A DNA stretch of 64,000 bases from Pseudomonadota bacterium (lineage in GTDB: Bacteria > Pseudomonadota > Alphaproteobacteria > Dongiales > Dongiaceae): the NCBI GenBank assembly GCA_016183985.1, contig JACPDN010000010.1, positions 1-64,000 of the forward strand, read 5' to 3'. The translations under genes and the position numbers were made by a program. Position 1 is the first letter of the stretch. The number at the start of each line of letters is the position of its first letter. The notes under the pieces were generated by a model, which had not been told where the DNA came from, ran no database searches, and saw only the letters and a list, made by a program, of their open reading frames with translations. Positions 15,713 to 24,736 of the stretch are shown piece after piece.

Positions 15713-17050
15713 CTATTTCAGGGCGTCCTTGATGCCATAGGCCATATAGGCGCCGCGCAGATAAAGCGGCCGCAGGAAGGGGAGCGGGAATCTGGGCGGC
15801 GGGCGGCGGATGAAGTTCGGCCGCTCCTCAGGCCCACCCATCATGGCGCGGGCGGCGGCGCGGCCCGACCAGGTGCCCATGGCCACACCATTGCCATGAT
15901 AGCACATGGCGAAATAGACGCCGGGCTGCTCGTCCCAGGCACCGACATGCGGCACCAGATCCTGCGCCAGGCAAAGGAGGCCCGACCAGCGATGCGTGAT
16001 CTCGACATGGCGCCATTCCGGGTAATAGGCGCGGAAAGCGGCTTCGATATTATCCAGCTGCCGGTCGATGGCACCAGGTTCGGCCGACAAGCCACCGCGG
16101 CCGCCGAACATCATGCGGCCATCGGGCAGCAGGCGGAAATAATGCAGCAGATAGCGCAGGTCATAGACCGGCGTGGTGCTGGTCCAGCCTTGCGCGCCAA
16201 GCTCGTTCTGGTTCATCGGCCGCGTCACCCCGATCGAGGACAAAGCCGGCAGAACGCGCCCGCCGTAATCAGGATGGAGATCCTCGGCCGTGTAGCCGGC
16301 AGTCGCGAGCAGCACCTTGTTCGCCTTCACCCGGCCGCGCGGCGTCACCAGGATGTGTTTCGAACCTTCGCGCGACCAGTTGATGACCTCGCTCTTGGCA
16401 TAGATCCTGGCGCCGGCCTTTGAGGCAGCGGCAGCAAGGCCGTTCACATATTTCCACGGGTTGAGGCCGAAGCCCACGGGATTGGCGACACCGGCATGAA
16501 GCTCCGGCGAGTTGAGGCCCTGCTCGACCAATTGCTCCTTGCTGACGAAGACTTCCTCGGCACCGAAATTCTTCGCCATGAAGGCGGCATCTTCCTTCAA
16601 GGCGTCGATCATCGTCGTCTTGTGGGCCAGCGAGATTTCGCCGATGCCCGTCTTGTCGATATCGAGATTCTCGCGCGCCACGATGTCGGCCACCAATTCG
16701 ACGGACGCCTTTTGACTACGCCAAAAAACTTGGGCTTCCTCGAGGCCGAACTTCTCGATCATCTTGCCCCAGGGCATCTTCGAGGAGCCCATGCAGCAGA
16801 AGCCGCCATTGCGACCCGAGGCACCCCAGCCGATATAGGAGCGCTCCAGCACCACCGCTTGGACATTGTGATCGCGCTGCAGGTGATAGGCGGCCGACAA
16901 CCCCGTGAAGCCGCCGCCGATAATGGCGACATCGGTCTCGATCTCGCCTTCAAGCTCGGGATAGCCCGGGAAGTCTGTCTTCGAATCGCGCCACCAGCTC
17001 TTCACCGGATTGTCGGTATCGAGGGCGCTCGGGTGATAGAGATGCTTCAT
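15713..17050 (-). CDS. FAD-dependent amine oxidoreductase, PuuB/DadA-like
   Basis: The 445-residue protein has the N-terminal dinucleotide motif IIGGGFTGLSAAYHL (about residues 44-58) and RNGGFC, a layout shared by gamma-glutamylputrescine oxidase and other DAO-family oxidases. The N-terminal NPVKSWW is typical of the PuuB group. It probably oxidises a primary or secondary amine to an aldehyde that the adjacent aldehyde dehydrogenase (12 nt upstream in the operon) then converts. The exact substrate cannot be read from sequence; no PuuA-like ligase is seen in the window. Confidence 0.85.
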   Translation of the reverse strand: MKHLYHPSALDTDNPVKSWWRDSKTDFPGYPELEGEIETDVAIIGGGFTGLSAAYHLQRDHNVQAVVLERSYIGWGASGRNGGFCCMGSSKMPWGKMIEKFGLEEAQVFWRSQKASVELVADIVARENLDIDKTGIGEISLAHKTTMIDALKEDAAFMAKNFGAEEVFVSKEQLVEQGLNSPELHAGVANPVGFGLNPWKYVNGLAAAASKAGARIYAKSEVINWSREGSKHILVTPRGRVKANKVLLATAGYTAEDLHPDYGGRVLPALSSIGVTRPMNQNELGAQGWTSTTPVYDLRYLLHYFRLLPDGRMMFGGRGGLSAEPGAIDRQLDNIEAAFRAYYPEWRHVEITHRWSGLLCLAQDLVPHVGAWDEQPGVYFAMCYHGNGVAMGTWSGRAAARAMMGGPEERPNFIRRPPPRFPLPFLRPLYLRGAYMAYGIKDALK

Positions 17051-17062
17051 GATATTCCGTCC

Positions 17063-18574
17063 TTAACCCCAGCGGCCGCCCCGCTCGGCATAGAAACCTT
17101 CCGAATAAGGATACCACCAGGATTGCAGTTCCGCCTTCGGATCCAGCATGATCATTTTCGATTGCCGGAATGCGTTTAGCCCCAAGCGCGAGAGCGAGCG
17201 GCCCAAACCGGAGAGTTTCCAGCCGCCGAAGGGCAGCGCGTCATTGTCGCCCAGCACGTTGTTGACCCAGATCATGCCCGCCTCAAGGCGGTCCGTTGCC
17301 GCAATGGCTTCGTCGAGCTTCGCGGTGAAGATCGAAGCGCCGAGGCCGAAGCGGGAGGCGTTGGCGAGGTCGATGGCCTCGTCGAAGCTGCGGACGCGGA
17401 TGATGGGAGCGACGGGCCCGAACATCTCGGCCTGCATCAGATCCATCTCCGGTGTCACGCCGGTGAGGATGGTGGGCTCGTAGAACCAGCCGATGTTGAA
17501 GGCGGGCGGGATGCGCCCGCCGCAGCCGATCTTGGCGCCTTGCGCCACCGCCTGGTCGACGAGGCGCATGACCTTGGCGCGGGCGGCTTCCGAGACCAGC
17601 GGGCCCAGTTCCACATTGCCGAGGCCCGGGCCGATGCGTAGAGCCTTGGTCCGTCCAATCATGGCGCCCACGAAGGCATCATGCACCTTCTCATGCACGA
17701 AGATGCGCTCGGTCGAGGTGCAGATCTGGCCGGAGAGATGGAAGGCGCCGGTGACGGCAGCAGCAGCAGCAATCTCGGGATCGGCGCTGTCCATGACGAT
17801 CATCGGATCGGACCCCCCGGCCTCAATCACGCAAGGCTTCAGCAGCTTGCCGCAGCTCGCTGCCACATCGCGGCCGGCTTCGACCGAGCCGGTGAAGGCC
17901 ACGGCACCGATGCGGGCATCATTGATGAGCGCCTTCGCCGTGTCGACGCCGCCGGTGACGCAGGAAACGACACCGGCGGGGAGCGCCTTGAAATGCTCCA
18001 TGAAGGCAAGCGTCGAGAGCGAGGTTGCGGGTGCCGGCTTGATCACCACGGCATTGCCCGCAGCCAATGACGCTGCAACCGTGAAAGCCATCAGGATGAT
18101 CGGGAAATTGTAGGGGACGATATGCGCGGTGATTCCGTAAGGATACCAGCGCGCATATTGGAGCGACCCCGGCGCGGTGGGTGCCGCGACGAAGCCACCA
18201 TCCTCGCGCGCGAGTTCCGCATAGTAGCGGAAGATCGGCGCCACGTTGAGGAGCTCGCCCACGGATTCGGTAAAGGGCTTCCCCATCTCGCGCGTCATCA
18301 GTTCGGCAGCGGGACCGGCGGTCGCGTGCTCCATCGCATCGGCAAGACGGTGGAGGGCGGCGGCCCGGCTCTTGCCGTCGAGCCTCGCCCATTCGATTTG
18401 CGCGGCCTTGGCTTGGGTCAGCACGGCATCAAGGGTGGCCTGCCCGCATTGCGCCACCGTGCCGACCGTGGAGAGATCGGCCGGGTTCTTGACCTCGACA
18501 AGTGTCGCACCGGCAGCGGCGACGTGATCGTTGCCGAGGAAGATCTGGCCGAGGGTGGGGTCGAAGGTGGACAT
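17063..18574 (-). CDS. NAD(P)-dependent aldehyde dehydrogenase
   Basis: The 503-residue enzyme has the catalytic Cys285 in LSGQICTSTER and general base Glu251 in VIEAGGSDPM. FTGSVEAG is the cofactor-binding segment and PYNFPIIL the N-terminal binding motif. I chose ATG 18574 (MSTFDPTLG) because upstream in-frame codons run through a palindromic element and look non-coding. In the context of a polyamine importer and an amine oxidase it would oxidise an aminoaldehyde or succinate semialdehyde. Substrate assignment is inference from context. Confidence 0.9.
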   Translation of the reverse strand: MSTFDPTLGQIFLGNDHVAAAGATLVEVKNPADLSTVGTVAQCGQATLDAVLTQAKAAQIEWARLDGKSRAAALHRLADAMEHATAGPAAELMTREMGKPFTESVGELLNVAPIFRYYAELAREDGGFVAAPTAPGSLQYARWYPYGITAHIVPYNFPIILMAFTVAASLAAGNAVVIKPAPATSLSTLAFMEHFKALPAGVVSCVTGGVDTAKALINDARIGAVAFTGSVEAGRDVAASCGKLLKPCVIEAGGSDPMIVMDSADPEIAAAAAVTGAFHLSGQICTSTERIFVHEKVHDAFVGAMIGRTKALRIGPGLGNVELGPLVSEAARAKVMRLVDQAVAQGAKIGCGGRIPPAFNIGWFYEPTILTGVTPEMDLMQAEMFGPVAPIIRVRSFDEAIDLANASRFGLGASIFTAKLDEAIAATDRLEAGMIWVNNVLGDNDALPFGGWKLSGLGRSLSRLGLNAFRQSKMIMLDPKAELQSWWYPYSEGFYAERGGRWG

Positions 18575-18593
18575 GGGCGTTCTCTCAGTAACT

Positions 18594-18682
18594 GTCATGG
18601 CCCGCTTTAGGCGGGCCATCCACGAGTTTGTCGGCGACGTGAAGAGGCAACTCGCGGATGCGCCGCCTTCGCGGGGCATGAC
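18594..18682. repeat. REP-like inverted-repeat element in the polyamine operon
   Basis: GTCATGGCCCGC...GCGGGCCATCCACGAG and the reverse-oriented GCGGATGCGCCGCC...GCGGGGCATGAC form an imperfect long inverted repeat in the 122-nt gap between the cupin and aldehyde dehydrogenase genes. It resembles the element at 62597-62707. Confidence 0.7.
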
Positions 18683-18696
18683 AAGTGGGGGCAATC

Positions 18697-19041
18697 TTAT
18701 CGAATCATATAGACCTTGCGCACGGTCTCGTGGACGCGGCAGGTGCCTTTCCAATCTTGCGGGAAGAAGGCGATGGTGTCCGGATAGATCTCGATCACTT
18801 CGCCGCTTTCATGGGTGTAGGTGCAGCGGCCCAGCATGAAATGGCAGAACTCATCGCGCGTGACGTGGCAGTTCCAGAAGCCCGGCGTGCAGATCCAGAT
18901 ACCGGTCTCGTTCTCGCCATTCGGCCCCTTGTGCAGCAGCACGCCGGAGGTCATGGACTGGCCTTCGATCATGGTCGGGATCGGGCCCCAATCCTTCACC
19001 TCGGTCACGGATTTCGGGTTGTAGATGACGGGCGTCGTCAT
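18697..19041 (-). CDS. Cupin_3 (DUF861)-like protein 1
   Basis: A single-domain cupin of 114 residues. The conserved core reads TGIWICTPGFWNCHVTRDEF, then CHFMLGRCTYTHESGE and the second strand IAFFPQDWKGTCRVHE. Proteins of this family often accompany amine or ureide catabolism. The gene is a paralogue of the next one upstream (19056-19439), sharing the RDEFCHF core and the C-terminal KVYMIR/NVYMLR. The gap between the two is 14 nt. The cupin may bind a metal or sense a metabolite; the function is not established. Confidence 0.8.
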   Translation of the reverse strand: MTTPVIYNPKSVTEVKDWGPIPTMIEGQSMTSGVLLHKGPNGENETGIWICTPGFWNCHVTRDEFCHFMLGRCTYTHESGEVIEIYPDTIAFFPQDWKGTCRVHETVRKVYMIR

Positions 19042-19055
19042 GGATCTTCGTACTC

Positions 19056-19439
19056 CTATCGCAGCATATAGACGTTCCGCAGGGTCTCATGGACCGTGCA
19101 GATGCCGGTCCAGCCGGCGGTGAAATGGACGCAGGTGCCGGGGACGACTTCGATCACCTCGCCATCGTCGCGCATATAGGTCGCACGACCACTGATGAAG
19201 TGACAGAACTCGTCACGCGGAATGGAGAGCGGCCATTTGCCGGGCGTGACCACCCAGAGGCCGGTCTCGGGTGAGTTGCCGCCGACACTGGCATCGGGCC
19301 GCTTGAACAGCAGGCGGCCGGAGGATTTCGACGGGCCTTCCGTGCAATCCGGCTGCTCGCCCCAATCGGCGAGGTCGCTGAAATTCGTGGCGTCGTAGAT
19401 ATGCGGCGCCGAGGAAGCGAGGTTCGATCTGTTGCTCAC
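19056..19439 (-). CDS. Cupin_3 (DUF861)-like protein 2
   Basis: The 127-residue cupin is paralogous to its downstream neighbour: TGLWVVTPGKWPLSIPRDEF, CHFISGRATYMRDDGE, then CVHFTAGWTGICTVHETLRN. It has a slightly longer N-terminus. The start overlaps the upstream glycosyltransferase stop by 4 nt, so it is firmly part of the polyamine operon. Retention of two divergent copies side by side suggests different ligands or a heteromeric complex; this is inference. Confidence 0.8.
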   Translation of the reverse strand: MSNRSNLASSAPHIYDATNFSDLADWGEQPDCTEGPSKSSGRLLFKRPDASVGGNSPETGLWVVTPGKWPLSIPRDEFCHFISGRATYMRDDGEVIEVVPGTCVHFTAGWTGICTVHETLRNVYMLR

Positions 19440-20734
19440 GGTTTGAATGCCCCGGTGGTGGCGATCTCGGCGAGGATATTGGCGGCCTTCTCGGTGCCCT
19501 TGGCGGCCTGCATGTGCTTGGCAACCTCGTTGAGGCGCTGCTTCATGGCCCTATCGGCGAGCAAGCGTGCGATGGTCGAGCTCAATTGCTCTTCACTCCA
19601 GGTGTAGCGCGGCAACTGATCGCCATAGCCCGTATCGTGAATGCGGGCCGCGTTGTCGAGGCCGTCCCAGCAGAACGGCATGATGATGGCGGGCTTGCCG
19701 AAAAACAGCGCCTCGTTGAAGCTGTTATTGCCGCCGTGATGAATGAAGAGATCGACATGCGGAATGACGGCCGGCTGCGGATACCAGCTTTCGAGATGCA
19801 CATTGCCCGGCACATCGCTGTATTCGCCGATATAATCGCCGACATTCATCAGGAAGCGATAGGGCAGCTTCGCAAACGCCGCGATGAGCTTCTTGTAGAG
19901 ATCGACATCGGCCGCACCGAGCGAGCCATAGGAGACGTAGATCAGCGGCTTGTCGTTATGCGCCTTGAAGGGCGGCACGGTGTAGGTACCCTCGTCGCGG
20001 ACACAGCCTTCGAGATATTGGAACTGCGCCGGATCCAAGGGCACGCGGCGCTTGAAAGCGAGCGGCTTCGGGTAGAGCAGCAGGTTCATGGTGGGTGAGG
20101 CTTCGAAGAACTGGCCGAGCGGATAGGGCTTTTCACCCTGCTTCACCATGAATTCATTGAAGCGCGCATGGGTGGGCTTCACCAGATCGAGGAAGCGATC
20201 CTCAAACGCCTTGAAGCCGGCCTTGTCGTTCTCATGGCAGCCGGAGAGATGCGGCGGGATGTCTTCATCCGGGATCTCGTTCTCGGAGCAGGAGATAATG
20301 CGCACCCAAGGGCAGCCGGCCTTCTTGATGGCCGGGAACAGGATGACGTTGTCGACCGCGATGAGGTCGGGCTTGATGCGATCGAGATGCTTGCGCAAGC
20401 CGTCTTCGGCGATGATCGCCGAATCGACGATCGCTTCCCAGACCGGGATGACATAGGTCGGCAGCTGGTCGATCGGCGAGAGACGGAAATGCGGCTGCTT
20501 CTCGGCGATGAAATTGGCCCAGAATTTCGCGATCTCCTCATCCGACATGCCGCCCGACATGTCGACCAGGTTTTCCTCGAAACCGTATTTCTCGAAGACG
20601 CCCTTGAAGCCCTTGTCGCAGACGAAGACCGGGTTATGGCCCATGGATCTCAGGCGTTGGGCGATGCCGACGCAATTGAGGGCCGGGCCGAAGGCCGCCT
20701 CGGGAAAGAGGACGATGGTTTTGCCTTTGCTCAT
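19436..20734 (-). CDS. Family-1 (UGT-like) glycosyltransferase
   Basis: The 432-residue protein has the two-domain GT-B pattern. The N-terminal FPEAAFGPALNCVGIAQRL is an acceptor-side strand-helix. The C-terminal domain has VSYGSLGAAD and the nucleotide-sugar motif HHGGNNSFNEALFFGKP, as in macrolide/UDP-glycosyltransferases. The gene lies 24 nt after the ABC ATPase and overlaps the cupin gene by 4 nt. A small-molecule glycosyltransferase inside a polyamine transport and oxidation operon is unusual. It may glycosylate an amine, a product or a siderophore-like compound; no substrate can be assigned. Confidence 0.85.
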   Translation of the reverse strand: MSKGKTIVLFPEAAFGPALNCVGIAQRLRSMGHNPVFVCDKGFKGVFEKYGFEENLVDMSGGMSDEEIAKFWANFIAEKQPHFRLSPIDQLPTYVIPVWEAIVDSAIIAEDGLRKHLDRIKPDLIAVDNVILFPAIKKAGCPWVRIISCSENEIPDEDIPPHLSGCHENDKAGFKAFEDRFLDLVKPTHARFNEFMVKQGEKPYPLGQFFEASPTMNLLLYPKPLAFKRRVPLDPAQFQYLEGCVRDEGTYTVPPFKAHNDKPLIYVSYGSLGAADVDLYKKLIAAFAKLPYRFLMNVGDYIGEYSDVPGNVHLESWYPQPAVIPHVDLFIHHGGNNSFNEALFFGKPAIIMPFCWDGLDNAARIHDTGYGDQLPRYTWSEEQLSSTIARLLADRAMKQRLNEVAKHMQAAKGTEKAANILAEIATTGAFKP

Positions 20735-20758
20735 TTATGTCTCCCTGAACAGGCCAGC

Positions 20759-21820
20759 TTATTCGGACAAAATCAAAGAATGCGCCGCGGACCAGCCGCA
20801 CCAGACCTTGGCGCCGCGCGCGATATGAGTGGTGAGCGGATTGGCGGCCGGCAAACGTGCGACCAGCGGTTTTGCCTGGCCGGCAATCCTGAGATGCAGG
20901 ATGAGATCCTGGCCGAGATAGGCAAGCCCCTCGACCTCCGCTTGCAGATTGCCGCCATGCTCGGTTTCGCTCACCACGACCCGCTCCGGCCGCACGGCAA
21001 GTGCAGCCGCTGTGCCCGCCGCCACATCGCTGAGATTGGCGGCGTCGAAGACACCGAGGCCCGGCACCTCGAACCCGTTCACGGCGCGCTGGCCGTCGAA
21101 GAAATTCATCTGGCCGATGAAATCGGCGACGAAGCGGTTGTCCGGGCGTTCATAGAGTGTGCGCGGCTCACCCAGCTGCGCGATACGGCCCTGGCGCAGG
21201 AGGGCGATACGATCGGCCATGGTAAGCGCTTCTTCCTGGTCATGGGTCACGACCAGGAAGGCGATGCCGGTTTCCTGCTGCAGGCGTTTGAGTTCGATCT
21301 GCATCTGCTCGCGGAGTTTCTTGTCGAGGGCACCCAAGGGCTCGTCGAGCAGCAGCAGCTTGGGGCGCTTTACCAGCGCGCGCGCCAGGGCCACACGTTG
21401 CTTCTGGCCGCCGGAGAGCTGCGCCGGCTTGCGACCGCTGAGCGATGACAGCTGCACCAATGCCAAGGCTTCGTCGACGCGGCGCTTGAGGTCGGCACCG
21501 CGCATGCCTTCCATTTCCAGCCCATAGGCGACATTGCCGGCGACCGTCATGTGCGGGAACAGCGCATAGGATTGGAACATCAGATTGATCGGCCGCCTAT
21601 TGGCCTTTTGATCGGTGATGTCGATGCCGTCCAGCATGATGCGACCCTGATCGGGCTTTTCGAAGCCGGCGATCATGCGCAAGAGCGTGGTCTTGCCGCA
21701 GCCGGAAGGCCCCAGCAGCGCGAAGAACTCATTGCCGCCCACCGAGATCGACAGATTGTCGACCGCCTTGATCGGACCGAAGGCCTTGGTGACGCCGACC
21801 ACTTCGAGAAGCGCCGTCAT
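20759..21820 (-). CDS. Polyamine-type ABC transporter ATPase (PotA/PotG-like)
   Basis: The 353-residue ATPase has Walker A GPSGCGKTT, Q-loop LMFQSYALFPHMTV, signature LSGGQKQR, Walker B LLLLDEPLGALD and switch VTHDQEEAL, followed by a C-terminal TOBE-type regulatory domain (about residues 270-350). EALTMADRIALLRQGRIAQ is characteristic of the spermidine/putrescine and related subfamily. The start overlaps the permease stop by 4 nt. It powers import of the ligand bound by the product at 23518-24564. Confidence 0.92.
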   Translation of the reverse strand: MTALLEVVGVTKAFGPIKAVDNLSISVGGNEFFALLGPSGCGKTTLLRMIAGFEKPDQGRIMLDGIDITDQKANRRPINLMFQSYALFPHMTVAGNVAYGLEMEGMRGADLKRRVDEALALVQLSSLSGRKPAQLSGGQKQRVALARALVKRPKLLLLDEPLGALDKKLREQMQIELKRLQQETGIAFLVVTHDQEEALTMADRIALLRQGRIAQLGEPRTLYERPDNRFVADFIGQMNFFDGQRAVNGFEVPGLGVFDAANLSDVAAGTAAALAVRPERVVVSETEHGGNLQAEVEGLAYLGQDLILHLRIAGQAKPLVARLPAANPLTTHIARGAKVWCGWSAAHSLILSE

Positions 21821-22599
21821 GCGTCCACCTCGCGGTTGATGCGCTGCGAGAGGAAGATGAGGAAGAAGGAGACGAGCATCACGATGGTGGCCACCGCATT
21901 GACGTCCGGTGTCACACCGAAGCGGATCATGGCGTAAATCTGCATGGGAAAGGTGATGGAAGCAGCGCTGGGGCCGCTGGTGAAATAGGCGATGATGAAT
22001 TCGTCGAAGGAGAGGGTGAAGCCGAGCAGTGCCGCGGCGATGACGCCCGGCGCAATGACGGGCAATGTCACGCGGCGGAAGGTCGTGATTTCGCTGGCGC
22101 CGAGATCGATCGAGGCTTCAATGATCGAGCGGTCGAAATGCTTGAAGCGCGTGCGGACGACGGCGCAGACAAAGGAAATCATGAAGGCTGAGTGGCTGAG
22201 GATCACCGAATGGGCGCCGAGCGTCAGCTTGATGAGCGAATAGAAGCTCAAGAGGCTGATCGCCATCACGATGTCCGGGATGATCATAGGGGCGGCAATG
22301 AGCGCCTCGGTCGCCACGCGCGGACGGCGCTCTTCCAGTCCCATCGCCAGCAGCGTGCCGATGATGGTGGAGATGATGGTGGCGACGGCCGCGATGAAGA
22401 GCGAATTGCCGACGGAATGGATGATCTTCTGGTTCTCGAACAGCTTGCCGTACCATTCCAGCGAGAAGCCGGACCAGACCGTGGGCATGCCCGCCTTGTT
22501 GAAGGAGAGGGCCACCAGCACGAGGATCGGGCCGTAAAGGAAGACATAGACCAGGCCCAAATGGGCGCCAAGCCAGCTTTTCAAGGGGTGCGCGTTCAT
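21817..22599 (-). CDS. Polyamine-type ABC permease (PotC/PotI-like)
   Basis: The 260-residue permease has six predicted membrane helices and the cytoplasmic EAA loop EASIDLGASEITTFRRVTLP, typical of PotC-like subunits. FSLEWYGKLFEN near residue 45 is a family hallmark. It overlaps both neighbours by 4 nt, so it is translated in step with the other permease and the ATPase. It forms the heterodimeric channel with the product at 22596-23447. Confidence 0.92.
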   Translation of the reverse strand: MNAHPLKSWLGAHLGLVYVFLYGPILVLVALSFNKAGMPTVWSGFSLEWYGKLFENQKIIHSVGNSLFIAAVATIISTIIGTLLAMGLEERRPRVATEALIAAPMIIPDIVMAISLLSFYSLIKLTLGAHSVILSHSAFMISFVCAVVRTRFKHFDRSIIEASIDLGASEITTFRRVTLPVIAPGVIAAALLGFTLSFDEFIIAYFTSGPSAASITFPMQIYAMIRFGVTPDVNAVATIVMLVSFFLIFLSQRINREVDA

Positions 22600-23447
22600 G
22601 CGGCTGTCCCCTCGCGGTCACGGCGATTGACCAGGATCGCCTGCACGGTGAGGAGCAGCATCATGATGCCGATGACGATGGCGGCAATCGCCGAGCCGAA
22701 GGGCCAGTCGCGGGCGGTCAGGAATTGGTCGTAAATCAGGTTGCCAAGCATGGTGCGCTTGCCGCCGCCCAGCAGATCGGGTGTCACGAAGTTGCCGACC
22801 GAAAGCACAAAGACGAAGACGGAGCCGGCGGCAACACCGGGTAAGGTGAGCGGCAAGGTCACGCGCCAGAAGGTCATGAGCGATGAGGCACCGAGATCGG
22901 TCGAGGCTTCGCGGAGTTCCGGCCCCAGCTTCGAGATCGAGCTGAACAGCGCCAGGATCATGAAGGGCACATAGGCGTAAGTGAGGCCGACAATGATGGC
23001 AAAATCATTATAGAGCAGCGGCAACGGCGCATCGATCACACCCAAGCCCAACAGCGTCTTGTTGATGAGGCCTTCGCTGTTCAGGAGCACCATCCAGGCA
23101 TAGGTGCGGATGAGGTAGTTCGACCAGAGCGGCAGCATGACCAGGATGAGATAGGCCAGTTGCCGACGCTTGGGCATCAGCGCGATGCAATAGGCGGCCG
23201 GATAGCCGAGGACCAGCGAAACCAGCGTCGTGATGAGGGCGACGCGCGCCGAGGACCAGAATATCTGGGCGTAAAGAGGATCGATGGCGCGGACGTAGTT
23301 CTCGGACGTGAGGATGTAGTCGATGCCGCCATAGATTCCGCGCTCGAAGAACGAGTTCACCAGCAGCAAGGCGCAGGGAATGACCAGCAGCGCCAGAATC
23401 CAGATGATTCCGGGGCCTGTCAGCACGATGCGGCGGGAAACAACCAT
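22596..23447 (-). CDS. Polyamine-type ABC permease (PotB/PotH-like)
   Basis: The 283-residue permease has six predicted helices beginning GIIWILALLVIPCALLLVNSF and the EAA loop REASTDLGASSLMTFWRVTL. LPLWSNYLIRTYAWMVLL is the family segment before the loop. It is the first permease gene after the binding protein (70-nt gap) and overlaps the next permease by 4 nt. It makes the importer together with the second permease and the ATPase. Confidence 0.92.
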   Translation of the reverse strand: MVVSRRIVLTGPGIIWILALLVIPCALLLVNSFFERGIYGGIDYILTSENYVRAIDPLYAQIFWSSARVALITTLVSLVLGYPAAYCIALMPKRRQLAYLILVMLPLWSNYLIRTYAWMVLLNSEGLINKTLLGLGVIDAPLPLLYNDFAIIVGLTYAYVPFMILALFSSISKLGPELREASTDLGASSLMTFWRVTLPLTLPGVAAGSVFVFVLSVGNFVTPDLLGGGKRTMLGNLIYDQFLTARDWPFGSAIAAIVIGIMMLLLTVQAILVNRRDREGTAA

Positions 23448-23517
23448 GGTGACCTTTAAGAAACGGATACAGAAATGGCGGGACCGAGGGCGGCCCCGCC
23501 ATCCGTGGGTGAGCTAA

Positions 23518-24564
23518 TTAATTGGAGCTGGTGATCTCGGTCACCGTCTTCGACCACAGCTTCTGGCCATCGCCGAGATCGCGCAGCTGCTCATATTTCA
23601 GCAGCTCCGCCGGGGTGATGCCGAGATTGGGGTATTGCTTGATCAAAGCGGGGTCGAGCGCATCCATGGCGGCCTTGTTGGGCACCTTGTAGAGGATGTT
23701 CTCGGCCACCCAGCGATGCACGTCCGGCTTCAGGATGTAGTTGATGAAGGCCTCGGCCGCCTCCTTGTTCTCGGAAGCGGAGGTCACGACCATGGTATCG
23801 ACCCACATGTCGCTGCCTTCTTTCGGCACCACGTATTTGATCGCGGCATTTTCGGCGATGCCGTAATTGCACCAGCCGTCCCAGGCTTCGACCAGCGAGG
23901 CTTCGCCGGCCACGAGCTTGGTGTAGAAAGTCGTGTCGTCATAGGCCAGCAAGGTCTTCTTGGTCTCGATGAGCTGGGCCTTGGCGGCCGCGACTTCATC
24001 TTCCTTCACGGTGTTGACCGAGTAGCCCAAGGCTAGCAAAGCCGGCATCATCAGCCAGCGATCGGTCGCCAGCATGGTGGTCTTGCCCTTCAGCGCATCG
24101 GCGGGCTTCAAGAGGTCGTTCCAGGAGGTCGGCGCATCCTTCACCACATCGCTGCGATAGCAGAGGCCCGTGGTGCCCCAGGCGTAGGGGACCGAATAAT
24201 GCAGCCCCTCGTCATGGCTGAGCTTCATCGCCTCGGGGTAGAGATTGGCGAGGTTCGGGATCTTGGCATGGTCGAGCTCGGCGACGAGGCCCAGCTTGTT
24301 GAGCGCCTCGCCGAACTGGCCGGAGACGAACAGCACGTCATAGCCCTTGCCGCCCGAGGCCACGACCTTGCCCATGATTTCTTCATTGGTGGCATGGACG
24401 GTCATTTCCGCCTCTATGCCGGTTTCCTTGGTGAAATTCTCGAGCAGATCCTTGGGCATATAGCCGTCCCAGTTCGAGATGACGATCTTGCCCTCGGCGA
24501 AAGCAGCGCTGCTCAGGCTGGCGAGCACGGCGCAAACGGCGACACCCAATGTCTTGCGGATCAT
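23518..24564 (-). CDS. Polyamine-type periplasmic binding protein (PotD/PotF-like)
   Basis: The 348-residue protein has a Sec signal (MIRKTLGVAVCAVLASLSSAAFA). Mature residues KIVISNWDGYMPKDLLENFT match the N-terminus of spermidine/putrescine-binding proteins, and VPYAWGTTGLCYRSD is the conserved hinge segment. I chose ATG 24564 over a longer frame because it begins the signal peptide with GGAGG upstream. It heads the leftward operon of transporter, glycosyltransferase, cupin and oxidase genes. The ligand is a polyamine or related cation by family; the specific one is unknown. Confidence 0.9.
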   Translation of the reverse strand: MIRKTLGVAVCAVLASLSSAAFAEGKIVISNWDGYMPKDLLENFTKETGIEAEMTVHATNEEIMGKVVASGGKGYDVLFVSGQFGEALNKLGLVAELDHAKIPNLANLYPEAMKLSHDEGLHYSVPYAWGTTGLCYRSDVVKDAPTSWNDLLKPADALKGKTTMLATDRWLMMPALLALGYSVNTVKEDEVAAAKAQLIETKKTLLAYDDTTFYTKLVAGEASLVEAWDGWCNYGIAENAAIKYVVPKEGSDMWVDTMVVTSASENKEAAEAFINYILKPDVHRWVAENILYKVPNKAAMDALDPALIKQYPNLGITPAELLKYEQLRDLGDGQKLWSKTVTEITSSN

Positions 24565-24679
24565 TTTTGACCTCCCTGTTTGGCCCGCGCGGCGCTCCCA
24601 GCACCATCGCGTGCGAGGCTTTAGCATCGGGGGTGCCCGGTGAGGCCGTCAATAGAAAAATGAAAAATCGATTGACTAA

Positions 24680-24735
24680 TTTCACTGAAATGTTCTGAAG
24701 TCCAACCTAGTTCAGCGAACGAGTCCCTGTTCAGC
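24680..24735. promoter_or_regulatory. Candidate operator region for the XRE-cupin regulator
   Basis: The divergent intergenic region holds a perfect 11-bp palindrome TTTCACTGAAA (24680-24690), an imperfect inverted repeat GTTCTGAA...TTCAGCGAAC (24692-24720), and the direct repeat GTTCAGC (24710-24716 and 24729-24735). The last copy ends one base before the regulator ATG. This is a plausible autoregulatory site controlling both divergent units. Confidence 0.45.
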
Positions 24736-24736
24736 T

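Noticed and set aside
16496-17179. A plus-strand 227-codon frame opposite the FAD oxidoreductase
   Set aside because: The minus strand encodes the Rossmann motif and PuuB-like features, so this is an antisense shadow.
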